From CAMLFJ01 sp040902305 (GTDB lineage: Bacteria; Methylomirabilota; Methylomirabilia; Rokubacteriales; CSP1-6): a DNA stretch of 64,000 nt. The notes under the pieces were generated by a model that ran no database searches, was not told the DNA's origin, and was given only the letters and a program-made list of their open reading frames with translations. Position 1 is the first letter of the stretch, and the number at the start of each line of letters is the position of its first letter. Positions 1 to 8,063 of the stretch are shown here, piece after piece. A program made the translations under genes and the position numbers. The stretch lies in assembly GCA_040902305.1 (NCBI GenBank), contig JBBDXN010000125.1, positions 1-64,000 of the forward strand. Reading direction: 5' to 3'.

Positions 1-73
1 GCTGTAGCTCAGTTGGGAGAGCACAAGGCTGGCAGTCTTGGGGTCAGGGGTTCGAGCCCCCTCAGCTCCACCA
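1..73 (+). tRNA. tRNA-Ala, anticodon GGC (5' end cut by window edge)
   Basis: The sequence folds as a tRNA: acceptor bases GCTG at 1-4 pair with the 3' strand CAGCTCC, which shows that the first three bases (GGA) lie outside the window. The D arm, an anticodon stem CAAGG/TCTTG around the loop CTGGCAG (anticodon GGC, decoding GCC), the T arm AGGGG/CCCCT with loop TTCGAGC, and an encoded CCA at 71-73 are all visible. The gene is the integration target of the island that follows: its last 29 bases are repeated at 33472-33500. The recombinase gene on the other strand ends inside it. Confidence 0.96.
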
Positions 74-1667
74 ACTTTAGAGATTCACCGACACGGGGCA
101 GGCGGTGCCAGCGCAGGACCGCCTGCCTCGTCGTCTTTTCGATCCTGATTTCCTGAAGGAAGGCGCGAACCACCGCCTTCCGTTCTTCGGGTTCCCCCGA
201 AGCCAGCACTCCCGGGAAGCGCTGCAGCGCGTCTATTAGGGCATCCACGGTCGCCTCTATGTCATGCGGGGTGCCGTCAGCAATCAGGCGCCGCGTCTGA
301 GCGAGCTCAGCTTCCAGAGACCTTCGCTCAAGCTCCAGTTCGGCCAGCCGTGTCCTGACGCTGCGCAGGCTGTCGGCGCCCGAGGCTAAAGCGTCCACCA
401 GGCGCTCAATCTTCTGGTCGGTTTCTTCGAGTCGGGCTTCTAGACTCTCTCTGGACGGTCCGTGTCCGCTATCGGCGCGGAGCAGTTCCTGCAGGCGGAT
501 GGTCAGGGTCTCCCGGTCCAGCACCTTCTCGATGCGTTTCTGGATTCCATCGATGACTGCGGTATCCAAGAAGGGCGTGGAAACCCGGAGCCCATCGCAG
601 ACGCCAGCGCCCGAGGCCACGTAGCTCCCGCACACATAGTAGGCCGGAATGCGCCCTCGGGTTTGTTTGTGCGCTCGGAACCGCTTGCCGCAGTGGGCGC
701 AGACGACCAATCCGCTGAGTAGGTACGGCCGGTGCCAGGGGCGTCCTACGCCGAACTTCCGTGTCCCGTGTTTGGCTTGGGCCGCCATCCAGAGCTCAGC
801 GGGGATGATCGCCGGGGCGGCGTCCTCGGTCACAATCCAGTCGCTCTCCGGTTGGCGGGCCTTCCCCCGCCTTTTCCCGATCTCGCTGTAGCGCGCCTTG
901 CCGTAAATGACCGTGCCCTTGTAGAGCGGGTTGCGCAGGATGGTCCAAAGGGTTCCCTTCGTCCAGGCCCCACGGCCCCGGGGCGCGGGAATCCCCCGGC
1001 TGTTCAGCATGGTGGCGATGGCTACTAGGCCCTTGTCGACAACGTAGGACCGGTAGATCTCTCCAACAATCTCAGCCTCGAAGGGATCGGGGACGAGCAC
1101 GACCGCCTCGCTCCTCGCCTTCCACCGGCCTGGTGGAAGAACGAGGACCGAGCCGTCAGGTTGGTGGACGCCGCGGCGGAGCCCGTACGCGGGTTGCCCC
1201 CCTACCCAGAGGCCGCGCTCCGCGTGAGCCCTGAGCCCTCGAGTGACGACCTGGCTCAGCTTCAAACTGTAGTCGTACGCCATCACTCGTTTGAGGCTCT
1301 TCATGAGGTGCCCCGTGATGCCTGCCTCGTTGGCGCCGGGTTCGTGGGTGTAGATCACGCGCACGCCCGCCTGCCTGAGCGTGAACTCGTGGAATGCTGC
1401 CTCGTCGGGTTCGAGGCGCGAGAACCTGCTGACGTCGTAAACAAGAACGACGTCAGCGACGCGGCGGCGGGAGTCAGAGCAAAGATCCAAGAGCGCGAGG
1501 AAGCCGCGGCGGCGGGAAGTGTCCAGGCCGCTCCGATCGTCCGCGAACTCTTGGACGATCTCGTATCCGTGCTGCGTCGCCCAGCGACCAATCTCCTGCC
1601 GCTGCTCCTCGATGGAGAGATCCTGATGCGCCCGAGAGCGCCGGTGGAGAGCGTAGGCTGGGATCAT
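9..1667 (-). CDS. large serine recombinase (island integrase)
   Basis: This 552-residue site-specific recombinase of the large serine family probably integrates and excises the island at tRNA-Ala. The N-terminal resolvase domain has the nucleophile Ser11 in YALHRRS and the DVSRFSR arginine block near residues 78-84. A Recombinase domain (about 165-260), a zinc ribbon (CAHCGKRF with a later CGSYV and C, about 320-360) and a coiled-coil region (about 400-470) follow. The ATG overlaps the stop of the upstream small gene as ATGA. The last 22 or so residues (LVELRGLEPLT onward) are encoded by the antisense strand of the tRNA gene, so the C-terminus depends on the insertion site. Length and domain order are normal for the family. 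Whether it is active cannot be seen. Confidence 0.93.
   Translation of the reverse strand: MIPAYALHRRSRAHQDLSIEEQRQEIGRWATQHGYEIVQEFADDRSGLDTSRRRGFLALLDLCSDSRRRVADVVLVYDVSRFSRLEPDEAAFHEFTLRQAGVRVIYTHEPGANEAGITGHLMKSLKRVMAYDYSLKLSQVVTRGLRAHAERGLWVGGQPAYGLRRGVHQPDGSVLVLPPGRWKARSEAVVLVPDPFEAEIVGEIYRSYVVDKGLVAIATMLNSRGIPAPRGRGAWTKGTLWTILRNPLYKGTVIYGKARYSEIGKRRGKARQPESDWIVTEDAAPAIIPAELWMAAQAKHGTRKFGVGRPWHRPYLLSGLVVCAHCGKRFRAHKQTRGRIPAYYVCGSYVASGAGVCDGLRVSTPFLDTAVIDGIQKRIEKVLDRETLTIRLQELLRADSGHGPSRESLEARLEETDQKIERLVDALASGADSLRSVRTRLAELELERRSLEAELAQTRRLIADGTPHDIEATVDALIDALQRFPGVLASGEPEERKAVVRAFLQEIRIEKTTRQAVLRWHRLPRVGESLKLVELRGLEPLTPRLPALCSPN
94..139 (+). terminator. Rho-independent terminator of the tRNA, inside the recombinase coding region
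   Basis: GGCAGGCGGT (97-106) pairs perfectly with ACCGCCTGCC (118-127), extended by three further pairs at the base, and is followed by TCGTCGTCTTTT. It lies 20 bases after the tRNA CCA. A similar hairpin with the same tail follows the other tRNA 3' end at 33521-33566. Here it also encodes part of the recombinase C-terminus on the minus strand. Confidence 0.75.
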
Positions 1668-1966
1668 GTCATGTCCCTGGTTAGTCTCTCGGACTGGACC
1701 TTCCGGTAGTACCGCACCAGCACAATCGCGAGCGCCTGCTGAGCCGCCTTCAAATCGAGGAGGTTATCGCCATCCTCACCCACGAGTTCCAGCACGACGC
1801 CAGTCACCTGCAGGCGACTCAACGTCTCCTTCCTGTGCTTGCCATCGCATCGAGTGTTCTCGGCGGGATTATCGGCGGCCGTGGAGGCGTCGGCAAGTAG
1901 AGGTGCTGATACCGGACCGCCATCGGCACAGTGCGATGGGCGGGGATGCTCGGCCTCATTGCTCAT
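1664..1966 (-). CDS. small conserved-looking protein coupled to the recombinase
   Basis: This 100-residue protein is not recognised. The start ATG at 1966 overlaps the stop of the upstream gene as ATGA, and its own stop overlaps the recombinase ATG as ATGA, so it is almost certainly translated with both. The first 45 residues are polar and probably disordered. The second half (ETLSRLQVTGVVLELVGED, then a helical DLKAAQQALAIVLVRYYRKV) looks like a compact helical domain. No metal-binding or catalytic motif is visible. The position suggests a helper or regulator of recombination, such as a directionality factor, but this rests on context only. Confidence 0.7.
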   Translation of the reverse strand: MSNEAEHPRPSHCADGGPVSAPLLADASTAADNPAENTRCDGKHRKETLSRLQVTGVVLELVGEDGDNLLDLKAAQQALAIVLVRYYRKVQSERLTRDMT

Positions 1967-2667
1967 GAAGTGGACGGCTTCCGTGCGGCCGTGACCCGGG
2001 CCAGCGCGGCGCGCAGCTTCTCCTGCCCGGCGGCAAGCCCCTTGTTCACCAGCTCGAGAAGCTCGGGATTCTGCTTCAGCACCTCCGCCGCGGCCACTGT
2101 GGTGACGAACGTCCCCGTCGCGAGGCGGCGCCCCCACTGGCGCGGCGGCGGTGGCTGCTTCGCAAGGCAGCGATCGATGAACGCGATGGTGTGCTCGAGC
2201 ACCTCCTGGTGGGACTCGCTGCCGCTCAGCGTGCGCCGCAATCTCCGACGCAGATGCTCGGTGAGTACCGGCTTCGCGTACTCGGGTCTCCGGAGCATGG
2301 CGGTGGTGCGCGGGCTCGCCACCAGCAAGAGCGCGACGGCCAGATAGGTATCGACTTGCTCGAGGTGCTCCTGCTTCCGTCGTGCATGAGCTGCGTCAGC
2401 ATCACGACCGGCGAGCTCCTGCAGGATGGGGTCGAGCGTCGCAAGCACCAGATCCCGGACCTCGCCCTCCGGATCCATGGCGCCGAGCCGCGCGAGGGCA
2501 CGTTCCACCTCCACCCGGATCCGGCTCCGGGTGGGCGCGGTAGCGGACGGCGGCATCTGCTCAATCGCCCATTCCTTCCAGTGAGACAGCCAGGCCCGCC
2601 GGGCATCGTCTCGTGGTGCTGGCCCGGGGCCGTCATTGGTAGTCCGCATCCGGGGGCGCCGGGGCAT
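1963..2667 (-). CDS. unknown helical protein in the recombinase operon
   Basis: This 234-residue protein is not recognised. Its ATG at 2667 shares one base with the stop of the upstream winged-helix gene (TGATG), and its stop overlaps the next start (ATGA). The N-terminus is basic (PRRPRMR). The middle is mostly amphipathic helix with several acidic-basic blocks, and a hydrophobic stretch (TYLAVALLLVASP) near residue 130 could be a buried helix. The C-terminus is alanine-rich and probably coiled (AAGQEKLRAALARVTAA). The operon position between a DNA-binding protein and a recombinase suggests a role in control of the island. No function can be assigned from the sequence. Confidence 0.65.
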   Translation of the reverse strand: MPRRPRMRTTNDGPGPAPRDDARRAWLSHWKEWAIEQMPPSATAPTRSRIRVEVERALARLGAMDPEGEVRDLVLATLDPILQELAGRDADAAHARRKQEHLEQVDTYLAVALLLVASPRTTAMLRRPEYAKPVLTEHLRRRLRRTLSGSESHQEVLEHTIAFIDRCLAKQPPPPRQWGRRLATGTFVTTVAAAEVLKQNPELLELVNKGLAAGQEKLRAALARVTAARKPSTS

Positions 2668-2897
2668 CAGCGACCCCTCGCAGAAAGGTACTGGACACGC
2701 GCGCGGCCTTTCGGTGTGATGCTGTAGTAGTAGACGCCCTGGGTGACGTCGAACGCGCGGGAGGCGAGACCGGACCGCCACAAGCGTAGCAGGCCCATCC
2801 CGGTCGCCGGGAGTGAGGCGGCGAGTGCGTCCGCCACTTCCGATGCCGGGGCGTCCGGAACCTGGCCCAGGTACCTGAGGATTTCGACCTTGTCCAT
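2667..2897 (-). CDS. small winged-helix DNA-binding protein
   Basis: This 76-residue protein has the pattern of a winged helix-turn-helix: a first helix (KVEILRYLGQ), a recognition region (ASEVADALAASLPATGMGLLRLWRSGLASR) and a wing (GVYYYSITPKGRARV), as in PadR or MarR-like regulators. It is the first gene of a four-gene overlapping operon ending in the recombinase, so it may be the regulator or a recombination directionality factor. The ATG at 2897 was chosen because the family similarity begins there. A TTG at 2930 would add 11 residues, and neither start has a good ribosome binding site. Confidence 0.7.
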   Translation of the reverse strand: MDKVEILRYLGQVPDAPASEVADALAASLPATGMGLLRLWRSGLASRAFDVTQGVYYYSITPKGRARVQYLSARGR

Positions 2898-3144
2898 GGT
2901 GTTCGCGAGCAGTAGAGCAGCTCGCGGCAAGCCGGGCTGTTGGGAGAAATCGAGCAGGAGGAATAGCGCCGTGAAGTCACGGGTTTACGAGATGACGCCG
3001 ATCAGGGTATCCCTGTCGGCGATCCCGGATCTGGGCGATAGCGCGTTACCAGTCGATCAGATCCGGACGAGCCAAGAGTTTCCGATCGCTGGCGCACGAA
3101 CCCTACCCTGCACGACGGAAGGGGCCACGCGAGAGGCAGCGGAG

Positions 3145-3642
3145 ATGCTGGAGGCCTGCAAGGCACGCGTTGCCGGAGGCGACAGGTGGGCGCTCACGGA
3201 GCTCCTCGACGCCAACCCGGCTTTCATCGCAGACAGCTGGGTCCGCTACACACTGGGGCGGTTCATCGAGCAGGGGGTGCCGCTTCGCCGGCGCGGCCGT
3301 ATCCGGGGCAAGTACCACTTCCACCCACTGATCGTGGTCGGACTGGTCGAATACCTACTCAAGAAGGGAGTCGTCCCCTCAGTCGACCAAGCCTTCCACC
3401 GCCTCGAGGAACTGCGAATCCTCGCCTACGACGCCGCGAAGGAGCTCTACTACCGGACCCGGCGAGAGGATCGATTCAGGCCCATCGTCCTTGAGTTCCC
3501 GGAACTTGCTCGCCGCGTCTCTGCTGAAGAGTTGGCTGCTCTATTCCCCTATGTGGAGATGCTCGACGCTGGATCTCGCATCACAAGGCAATTCCGTGAC
3601 CCTGAGCGAGGCGACGTGGAAGTCGCATTTCAGGCCCTGTAG
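3145..3642 (+). CDS. unknown protein, 165 residues
   Basis: This protein is not recognised. The frame is open well upstream (from 2743), but codon use and hydrophobic pattern become protein-like only from the ATG at 3145, which follows a purine-rich GCGGAG. The protein is soluble and helical, with LLDANPAFIADSWVRYTLGR, a basic patch PLRRRGRIRGKYHF and a charged C-terminus. It is divergent from the winged-helix operon and lies upstream of another unknown gene on the same strand, so the two may act together. A regulatory or toxin-antitoxin role is possible but not shown. Confidence 0.6.
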   Translation: MLEACKARVAGGDRWALTELLDANPAFIADSWVRYTLGRFIEQGVPLRRRGRIRGKYHFHPLIVVGLVEYLLKKGVVPSVDQAFHRLEELRILAYDAAKELYYRTRREDRFRPIVLEFPELARRVSAEELAALFPYVEMLDAGSRITRQFRDPERGDVEVAFQAL

Positions 3643-3739
3643 GCACTTAACACCTAGGTGATAAGGGGCGCGGAGATGCTGATTGCTCGCACACTCGGCC
3701 GCTGAGCCGACCGTTTGGCGCCATTGAAGGAAACGATCG

Positions 3740-4435
3740 GTGGATAAGAGCGACATCCAAGAGACGCTCGTCTCCCTATATCTGCGCCTAAATGGTTACT
3801 TCTTGAGCGGCTTCATCGTGCATGCGGCGTACGGCGTGGGCACCGAAATGGACGTCCTGGCCGTTCGGTTTCCCCGGCACAAAGAGCCGGAGCGAGAGGT
3901 TCAACCTTGCGAGCGCCTGGCGATAGCACCCGACCGCATCGACCTCATCGTTGGCGAGGTAAAGGGCGGCTCGAATAACGTCAACTTCGACGTGCGCTTT
4001 CGAAATGACCCCGATGCTATCTGCACCGTGCTACGGCGCTTTGGAGCCTTCGACGATGCTGAGATCGACCGGGTGTGTAGAGCTGTGCCGGAGCTTCTCG
4101 ACCCCAAGAATGTGAGAAGGTCTCCTACGTTTCCGGAGTTGGATGTCACGACAGCAGTCGACATTGGGCGACAGCCAGCGAAGCTACGGTTCGTGCCCTT
4201 CGCCGCTGAGCAGCGCCGTTCCACAGAAGCCGCTCGGCCATACGTGTTCGAGGATGATCTCCTCGCCTTCACGTGGAAGTGTTTTCGACCTGAACAGGCG
4301 CGAGCGCGAAGCGGTGCGCGATACAACTACGAGTTGTGGGGTCCTCAGTTCCTCCAAATGGTACGGTATCTGAAAGATCCTCTCCGCACCGCACCGGGTA
4401 CGATCGAAGAGCTCTATCGGGCGTACGAGGCATGA
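3740..4435 (+). CDS. unknown protein with a PD-(D/E)XK-like motif
   Basis: This 231-residue protein starts with GTG at 3740 after an AAGGAA ribosome binding site. Near the N-terminus there is an acidic residue in GTEMDVLAVRF (Asp39) followed by DLIVGEVKGG (about 75-84). The D...ExK spacing resembles the core of PD-(D/E)XK nucleases, which would fit a defence island, but the rest of the fold cannot be confirmed by eye. The C-terminal half has aromatic-rich segments (YNYELWGPQFLQMVRYL). Alternatively it is a non-enzymatic island protein. It lies tail to tail with the DUF499 gene. Confidence 0.65.
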   Translation: MDKSDIQETLVSLYLRLNGYFLSGFIVHAAYGVGTEMDVLAVRFPRHKEPEREVQPCERLAIAPDRIDLIVGEVKGGSNNVNFDVRFRNDPDAICTVLRRFGAFDDAEIDRVCRAVPELLDPKNVRRSPTFPELDVTTAVDIGRQPAKLRFVPFAAEQRRSTEAARPYVFEDDLLAFTWKCFRPEQARARSGARYNYELWGPQFLQMVRYLKDPLRTAPGTIEELYRAYEA

Positions 4436-4436
4436 T

Positions 4437-4712
4437 GCCCAACTGCTTGTTCGGGCGGACCGCCGGCTCTCTTTCGTTCGCCGCGGCCCGCCTCTTGTCG
4501 TCGACCTTGTAGAACTCTTCAACTTCTTCGGCAAATTCCCGACCGACCATCAAGCGCCGGTAGTGCCCGGCTCCGCGTAGGCTGTCGCCCAAGCCTCGCG
4601 CAGGCGCGAGGATCTGTTGGGTAGGTGCTTTTATGATCTGCGAGCAACCTAACACTGGAGGAGCGTCGCGACTGCGTCGTCTTCACCGCAATTCGCAGCT
4701 TGAACGGCCGCC
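4437..4712. other. intergenic stretch with possible minus-strand remnant
   Basis: There is no complete gene here. On the minus strand a stretch around 4455-4600 (HYRRLMVGREFAEEVEEFYKV in the open frame) has protein-like composition, but no start or conserved end is evident. It may be the tail of a lost member of the defence operon. No terminator hairpin is obvious. Confidence 0.3.
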
Positions 4713-4979
4713 CTACTCGGTCTCGAAGCCCTGGCTCGTGAACTTGAGCGTCCGGCCGTTCTCCGTCACGGTTCGCACGACGTTGTCAGGGGTTCCACCG
4801 GGAACGTCCGCCTCGATCTCGAGCGTGACCTTCACCGCGGCATTGGGCAAGGCGGTGAGATGCGCGATCACCTCGTCCGCAATGCGGCTGGCATCGAGAC
4901 CCACCCGGACCGGGTTCAGGGACACGGTCCCGTGGAATCGCTTCGGCTTGGGCGCTACGGTGGGCGTGGGCTTCCCCTG
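4713..4979 (-). pseudogene. detached C-terminus of the DUF499 ATPase
   Basis: This is the same reading frame as the DUF499 gene but beyond its amber codon at 4980-4982. The first residues (QGKPTPTVAPKPKRFHGTVS) link directly to a conserved-looking end, SRIADEVIAHL then VRTVTENGRTLKF, as found at the C-terminus of DUF499 proteins. Without read-through the last 88 or so residues are not made as part of the ATPase. A GTG at 4925 could start a separate 70-residue peptide, but nothing suggests that this is functional. Confidence 0.75.
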
Positions 4980-7900
4980 CTATGACGGCTGCTGCCCGCC
5001 GGGCCCAACGCCTCGCGTCCCCGTGGCCGCCTCCCCCGGTTCCCCCTCCCCGCCGGGCTTCGGCCGCGCCTCCGCCTCCAGCTGCCGCTGGGCGACTTCG
5101 GACCGCACGAGAAGGCTCGGAGTATCGATGCCGATGGGGACCTCTTGCCCACCGCGCAGGCCGCGGTAGCGCCCGGCCGCCTCGTCGAAGCTGTCGGCGT
5201 AGGCGAACGAATCCTGCTGCCACAGCAGCAGCCCGAGGCCGTCCCGGATGGCCGCTACCAGCACGGCGGACTCCTTGAGCCGCGGCAGATAGACGTAGCG
5301 GGCAAAGTCCTCGGCAAGCTGCTTGATCGGGACGTGGTCCCCTCGCCAGAGCGGGATCCGATCGAGCTCCATTCGGAGAAGGGTGCCGACCATCGCCGTT
5401 CGCAGCAGGTCGTCGTTGCGGAGCTTCTTGCTTGCCCGCACGGCCAGCGCATCCTGCCCCGTGAGGCGGAAGGCCTGCCACTCGATGCCGGCCTGGGGCG
5501 CGCCTTGCACCGGCGCCAGCAGCCATTGGTAGGTCTCGGGCAGGCGGGCGGTAACCGCGACATCGGCGCTGTCCTTCTGTCCCTCAGCCTGCCGGACCTG
5601 GTGTGGCGAAAGGTCCAGCTTGTCCTTTTCGGCGACGATCCCGTCCCAGGCGAGATAGCGGCGCGCCGCCTCGTCCAGGTCTTGGAGCCGCGTCTGGTCC
5701 ACCGCGAGGAACACGAGGGTGTTCCGGAAGAGCCGCGGGGTGTTCCCGCGGGACTCGAAGATGGCCTTCGCCTCAACCTCGGCGGCGTTCCCCGGCGCCT
5801 TGCTGTAGGGGTGATCGATCCCGAGCACCACCAGTCGAGCGTCCATGTCGTCGGGCACGTCCTGGCTCGACTGCGGAAGCGGATGGACGCGGCTGAAGTC
5901 GCCCGTCTTGCGCACGTCGGCACGCAGGCGCTTGTCGATCTCCTGGGCCACCTTGTCGGGCGCGCGCTTGAGCTGCTCGGCCCGGTCCTCGGCCAGCTTG
6001 GTCACTGTGGGCTGGGTCGAGTACCAGTAGCGGCCGCCCTCTGGGTAGAGATAGGTCGCCGCCGCGCTCAGCCGGCGCAGCGCATCGCCGAAGATCGCCG
6101 GCGACTCACCGGGCATGACGCAGCCCAGCCGGATACGCCGGTCCTCGATCCCCCGGTTGGCCGCGGTGGCCGTGGGTGCCGAGCCCAGGTAGATAGTCCG
6201 CGCAACGCGGCGGCACGCAGCATACTTGCCGAGATTAGGCACCTCGCCGTCGAGGCGAAGGGGCAGCGCATTCGGCCCGTCCACGTCCTTCTCGATCACC
6301 GGCACCCAGTTGTCTGAGAGGTAGCGGGTCAGCTCGAACTGGACGCGCGGGTCGTCGATCGGAATATTGGCGGGCAGGATCAGGGGGTTGCGGTCGCCCT
6401 TCTCCCACAGACTGTGGATGACGGCGGCCATGAGCCGCAGGACCCCGCGGGTCCGCTGGAACTTGACCAGCGTGGACCAGTCCGTGTACAGGCGGTCGAA
6501 GATCTCCGGGTGGATCGGGTAGGCGGCTCTGAGCCGATTCTCATATTCTCCCTCCCGGCACTCCGGCGGGAATTCGGCCTGCTGAGTGCGGTAGAGATCG
6601 AAGAACGCGCGGGCCACTGTGTCCCGCGCCACGAACTGGGGTTGATCCACGAGCGGCTCGAAAAGGCGCCGGCGCACGATCTCGAAGCCCTCCTCCGCGC
6701 TGGCTGGCCGCCACGAGGCCTCCACGCGGCCGACCGCATTGCGCAGGCGATCGAGGGCGGCGCGACCGCGCTCCCCGCCGACCTCCACGTCCTCTGCCTG
6801 GGTGTGGGGCGAGCCGGTCGTGTCGGAGGCCGGTAGGCTGATCACCAGCAGGCATTGTCGAGCGGCCTTCGCCGACTCCGTGAGTGCCTGAGCGAAGGTG
6901 AAGTGAGTTTCGAAACTCCCCGCCGGCAGATCGTCGGCGTCGTGGAGCTGCCGCGCATATGCTACCCACTCGTCAATCAGAATGAGGCACGGCCCATGCT
7001 CGTTCATCAGCTCGCGCAGCACGTCGCCCGGGCTGGTGGCCCTCTCGTCGTCGGCCTTGACTCGCACGAAGGCCTTCCTGCCGCCGAGCTGCCAGGCCAG
7101 CTCGCCCCATAGCGTCCGCACCACGGTGCCATCGGCCTTGATGACTGGGTTTCCGGGGGAGATCTTGTTGCCGACCAGGACCACCCGCTTCACCGGCGGC
7201 AGCTTCGCCACGCCCGCTTCCTTCAGCACCGCGTCGATGCCCAATAGCTCGCTGAGCGGCGTGCCGGCGAAGAGGTGGTAGAGCGCCAGCATGGAATGGG
7301 TCTTACCACCCCCGAAGTTCGTCTGGAGCTGCACCACCGGATCGCCACCCTGCCCGGCCAGCCGCCGCACCGCGCCCGTCAGAAGGCCCCTCAGGCTCTC
7401 GGTCAGGTAGGTGCGCCGGAAGAACTCCACTGGCTTCCGATACTCGTCTACCCCCTCCCCCAGGTGTACCTGCCACAGGTCGGCCGCGAACTCGGCCTGC
7501 TGGTAGCGACCGGTGGCCACGTCGGGATGCGGGTTGACGACCTCACGCCAGGGCTTGAGGCCAGTCGCGGCCTGGCTCTCGATGGCCGTGCCCGCGCTCT
7601 TGCGTTTCTCCCCGCGCACCTGCTCGTCGAACCGCACGCGCAGGAGCTCCATCTTCGCCTTCTCGACTTCGTCTGCCTGTGGTGCGGACACCGCGGTCAG
7701 AAGCCGCGCGGCCGAGTCGAGGGTCCGATAGGCATCGTCCGTCGAAAAGGGCTGCTGATGCGCCCAACGGTTCCGCACATCCCGCAGCTCGCTTACCAGA
7801 GTCCGCTCGGCCTGGCCTAGCGTCTTTCGGAAGACCACGTTCCACTGGTTCCACATCACTGCCAGGATGGCGGCCACGTCCCAGCGCGGCTCGGCCTCAG

Positions 7901-8060
7901 TGCCGAACAGATTCGCCTGCGAGTCGCTCACGGAAGCCTTTGCCTGCTCGAACCAGAGCTGGGCGTGCTGCGCCTTCATCTCGCGCTCCACGAACGGGCG
8001 CAAGCCTTCCTTCAGCAGCTCCAATACTTTGCCAACTCGTTCGTGGTTAGTGACTGCCAT
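4980..8060 (-). CDS. DUF499-type defence ATPase with N-terminal HEPN-like domain, ended early by an amber codon
   Basis: This 1026-residue ATPase is of the DUF499 type, which travels with DUF1156 methylases and SNF2 helicases in phage-defence loci. Residues 1-120 resemble a Swt1-type HEPN domain, including RNRWAHQ (an RxxxxH pattern typical of HEPN RNases). A Walker A (TNFGGGKTHSML, about residue 245) and a Walker B-like LILIDEWVAYAR follow. The ATG is 3 bases after the methylase stop, so the two are co-translated. An in-frame TAG replaces what is probably a glutamine codon and cuts off the normal C-terminal domain, which remains encoded at 4713-4979. Function is therefore doubtful unless the stop is suppressed or is a sequence error. 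Confidence 0.85.
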   Translation of the reverse strand: MAVTNHERVGKVLELLKEGLRPFVEREMKAQHAQLWFEQAKASVSDSQANLFGTEAEPRWDVAAILAVMWNQWNVVFRKTLGQAERTLVSELRDVRNRWAHQQPFSTDDAYRTLDSAARLLTAVSAPQADEVEKAKMELLRVRFDEQVRGEKRKSAGTAIESQAATGLKPWREVVNPHPDVATGRYQQAEFAADLWQVHLGEGVDEYRKPVEFFRRTYLTESLRGLLTGAVRRLAGQGGDPVVQLQTNFGGGKTHSMLALYHLFAGTPLSELLGIDAVLKEAGVAKLPPVKRVVLVGNKISPGNPVIKADGTVVRTLWGELAWQLGGRKAFVRVKADDERATSPGDVLRELMNEHGPCLILIDEWVAYARQLHDADDLPAGSFETHFTFAQALTESAKAARQCLLVISLPASDTTGSPHTQAEDVEVGGERGRAALDRLRNAVGRVEASWRPASAEEGFEIVRRRLFEPLVDQPQFVARDTVARAFFDLYRTQQAEFPPECREGEYENRLRAAYPIHPEIFDRLYTDWSTLVKFQRTRGVLRLMAAVIHSLWEKGDRNPLILPANIPIDDPRVQFELTRYLSDNWVPVIEKDVDGPNALPLRLDGEVPNLGKYAACRRVARTIYLGSAPTATAANRGIEDRRIRLGCVMPGESPAIFGDALRRLSAAATYLYPEGGRYWYSTQPTVTKLAEDRAEQLKRAPDKVAQEIDKRLRADVRKTGDFSRVHPLPQSSQDVPDDMDARLVVLGIDHPYSKAPGNAAEVEAKAIFESRGNTPRLFRNTLVFLAVDQTRLQDLDEAARRYLAWDGIVAEKDKLDLSPHQVRQAEGQKDSADVAVTARLPETYQWLLAPVQGAPQAGIEWQAFRLTGQDALAVRASKKLRNDDLLRTAMVGTLLRMELDRIPLWRGDHVPIKQLAEDFARYVYLPRLKESAVLVAAIRDGLGLLLWQQDSFAYADSFDEAAGRYRGLRGGQEVPIGIDTPSLLVRSEVAQRQLEAEARPKPGGEGEPGEAATGTRGVGPGGQQPS

Positions 8061-8063
8061 CCC

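Noticed and set aside
462..1709. Several plus-strand frames opposite the recombinase
   Set aside because: They mirror the serine recombinase coding region and have no start signals or domains.
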